6,274 bases of DNA from the NCBI GenBank assembly GCA_013817135.1, contig JACDDF010000148.1, positions 1 through 6,274 of the forward strand, given 5' to 3'. A model generated the notes under the pieces. It made no database searches. It was not told the origin of the DNA and saw nothing but the letters and a program-made list of their open reading frames with translations. The DNA comes from Nitrospirales bacterium (lineage in GTDB: Bacteria; Nitrospirota; Nitrospiria; Nitrospirales; UBA8639). The translations under genes were made by a program, and so were the position numbers. Numbering within the stretch: position 1 is the first letter of the stretch; every line of letters begins with the position of its first letter. Of this stretch, positions 5,594-6,274 are shown in pieces.

Positions 5594-6274
5594 AGGCATG
5601 TGCTTCACCTTTTCTCTCTCCCTCAGGCCACCTGTCTCTCGGTGGAGCGGTGAGGAGCAGAAATCGTTGAAAGGTATACGTGAGATTCTTCAGCCCAATC
5701 TTGAGGCGAGCTCGAACGAGTCCAACCGTTCGAATCAACTTGCCGCCCATCGCGGTGACCTGATGGCCGAAGACATGTTCGACGCGTGCTCGAATGCGCG
5801 AGCGGCACCGGTTGTGAGCCTGCTGTTGCGCCGTGAGGGGTGTCTGGCGATACCCTTTCCGATGAATCTTTGATCGCAGGTGCCTGGCCTTCAGCCGGGC
5901 TTCGATTTCCTCAGAGCGATAGGCGGAATCCGCCCACACATTCCGTCCGGCCGCGACGGGCAGCAGGACTTTCTCCAGCACCTGACTGTCATAGACCGCC
6001 GCGTCGGTGACCGTATACTGCCGAATCAGCTTGTGCGGCTTATCCACGTTCACATGGTTTTTGACCCATAATGATTCGCGCCATGCTTCACCGTCCAGCG
6101 AGCCTCGGTGGCTTTCTGTCGTCGTTTGGCCGGTTGCCCTCCCACTCTGTCGGACATTCTCCCGCTTTGGGGGTCGCGTTTTCATCGCGCGCGTTCCGTT
6201 GCTTGGGCACCGGGACCAGCGACGCATCAATCAGTTGACCGCCAGGAGGTTGGAAGCCATGCTCGGCCAAATAG
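5592..6274 (-). pseudogene. IS5-family DDE transposase, broken by two frameshifts and cut by window edge
   Basis: IS5-family transposases cut and join the ends of their own element. On the minus strand the protein reads in three successive frames. From 6273 to about 6140: YLAEHGFQPPGGQLIDASL and VPVPKQRNARDENA. From about 6135 to 6065: QPAKRRQKATEARWTVKHG then ANHYGSK. From about 6062 to the stop at 5592: KNHVNVDKPHKLIRQYTVTD, NVWADSAYRS, the IHRKGYR region, RARVEHVFGHQ and NLTYTFQRFLLL. One base seems missing near 6135-6145 (a GGG run on the gene strand) and another near 6057-6066 (the TCAAAAA run). The catalytic triad codons are all present: Asp at 6226-6228, Asp at 5928-5930, Glu at 5778-5780, but the first Asp is out of frame with the other two. 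The N-terminus lies beyond the window. Decay is likely; sequencing error at the two runs is the alternative, and two missing bases make programmed frameshifting unlikely. Confidence 0.85.

Larger units (their letters stand above)
5498..6274 (-). mobile_element. IS5-family insertion sequence, one end in window, other end outside
   Basis: The element is recognised by its transposase remnant, which reads on the minus strand and runs off the right edge of the window. The downstream tip is placed at GGGAACCTCTAAAAACTC (5498-5515), 77-94 bases beyond the transposase stop, a normal distance for IS5 elements whose tips begin with GG. This boundary is inferred: the opposite inverted repeat is not in the window, so neither the repeat nor a target duplication can be confirmed. 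The four bases before it are TTAT. Confidence 0.6.

Noticed and set aside
5496..5873. Plus-strand open frame of 125 codons inside the insertion sequence
   Set aside because: It is antisense to the transposase, whose motifs are clear. The plus frame shows no domain, and its ATG falls on the presumed IS tip.

Overview
The window holds two intact central-carbon enzymes, an archaeal-type cofactor-independent phosphoglycerate mutase (1766-3001) and an animal-type single-chain transketolase (3183-5051). They sit among broken or truncated genes. Upstream lies the 3' part of a tandem PRC-barrel protein (1-579, entering from outside the window), followed by the decayed front half of a phosphoglycerate kinase gene (887 to about 1526). 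The kinase remnant runs straight into a short out-of-frame piece that reads as phosphoenolpyruvate synthase (1527-1625). Downstream of transketolase, a stretch of about 13 codons resembles the N-terminus of a zinc-dependent alcohol dehydrogenase. The window ends inside an IS5-family insertion sequence on the minus strand, whose transposase frame is broken at two places.

The protein types suggest a free-living bacterium with mixed bacterial and archaeal-style sugar enzymes. A Nitrospirota-like lineage is my best guess, because PRC-barrel proteins, ApgM-type mutase and animal-type transketolase are familiar there. This is inference from protein character only; there is no rRNA or other taxonomic marker here.

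Phosphoglycerate kinase, phosphoglycerate mutase and PEP synthase are steps of lower glycolysis/gluconeogenesis, and transketolase belongs to the non-oxidative pentose phosphate branch. All coding pieces from 1 to about 5187 point the same way. The simplest reading is an ancestral carbon-metabolism cluster (pgk, pps, apgM, tkt, adh) eroded by deletions and point mutations, with only apgM and tkt kept intact. Working pgk and pps genes would then be expected elsewhere in the genome.

The gaps at 580-886, 1626-1765, 3002-3182 and 5052-5497 contain a few hairpins and weak candidate signals. No tRNA, rRNA, CRISPR array or clear riboswitch was seen. I found no convincing new biological system; the most notable points are the pgk/pps chimeric relic and the pattern of erosion around two intact genes.
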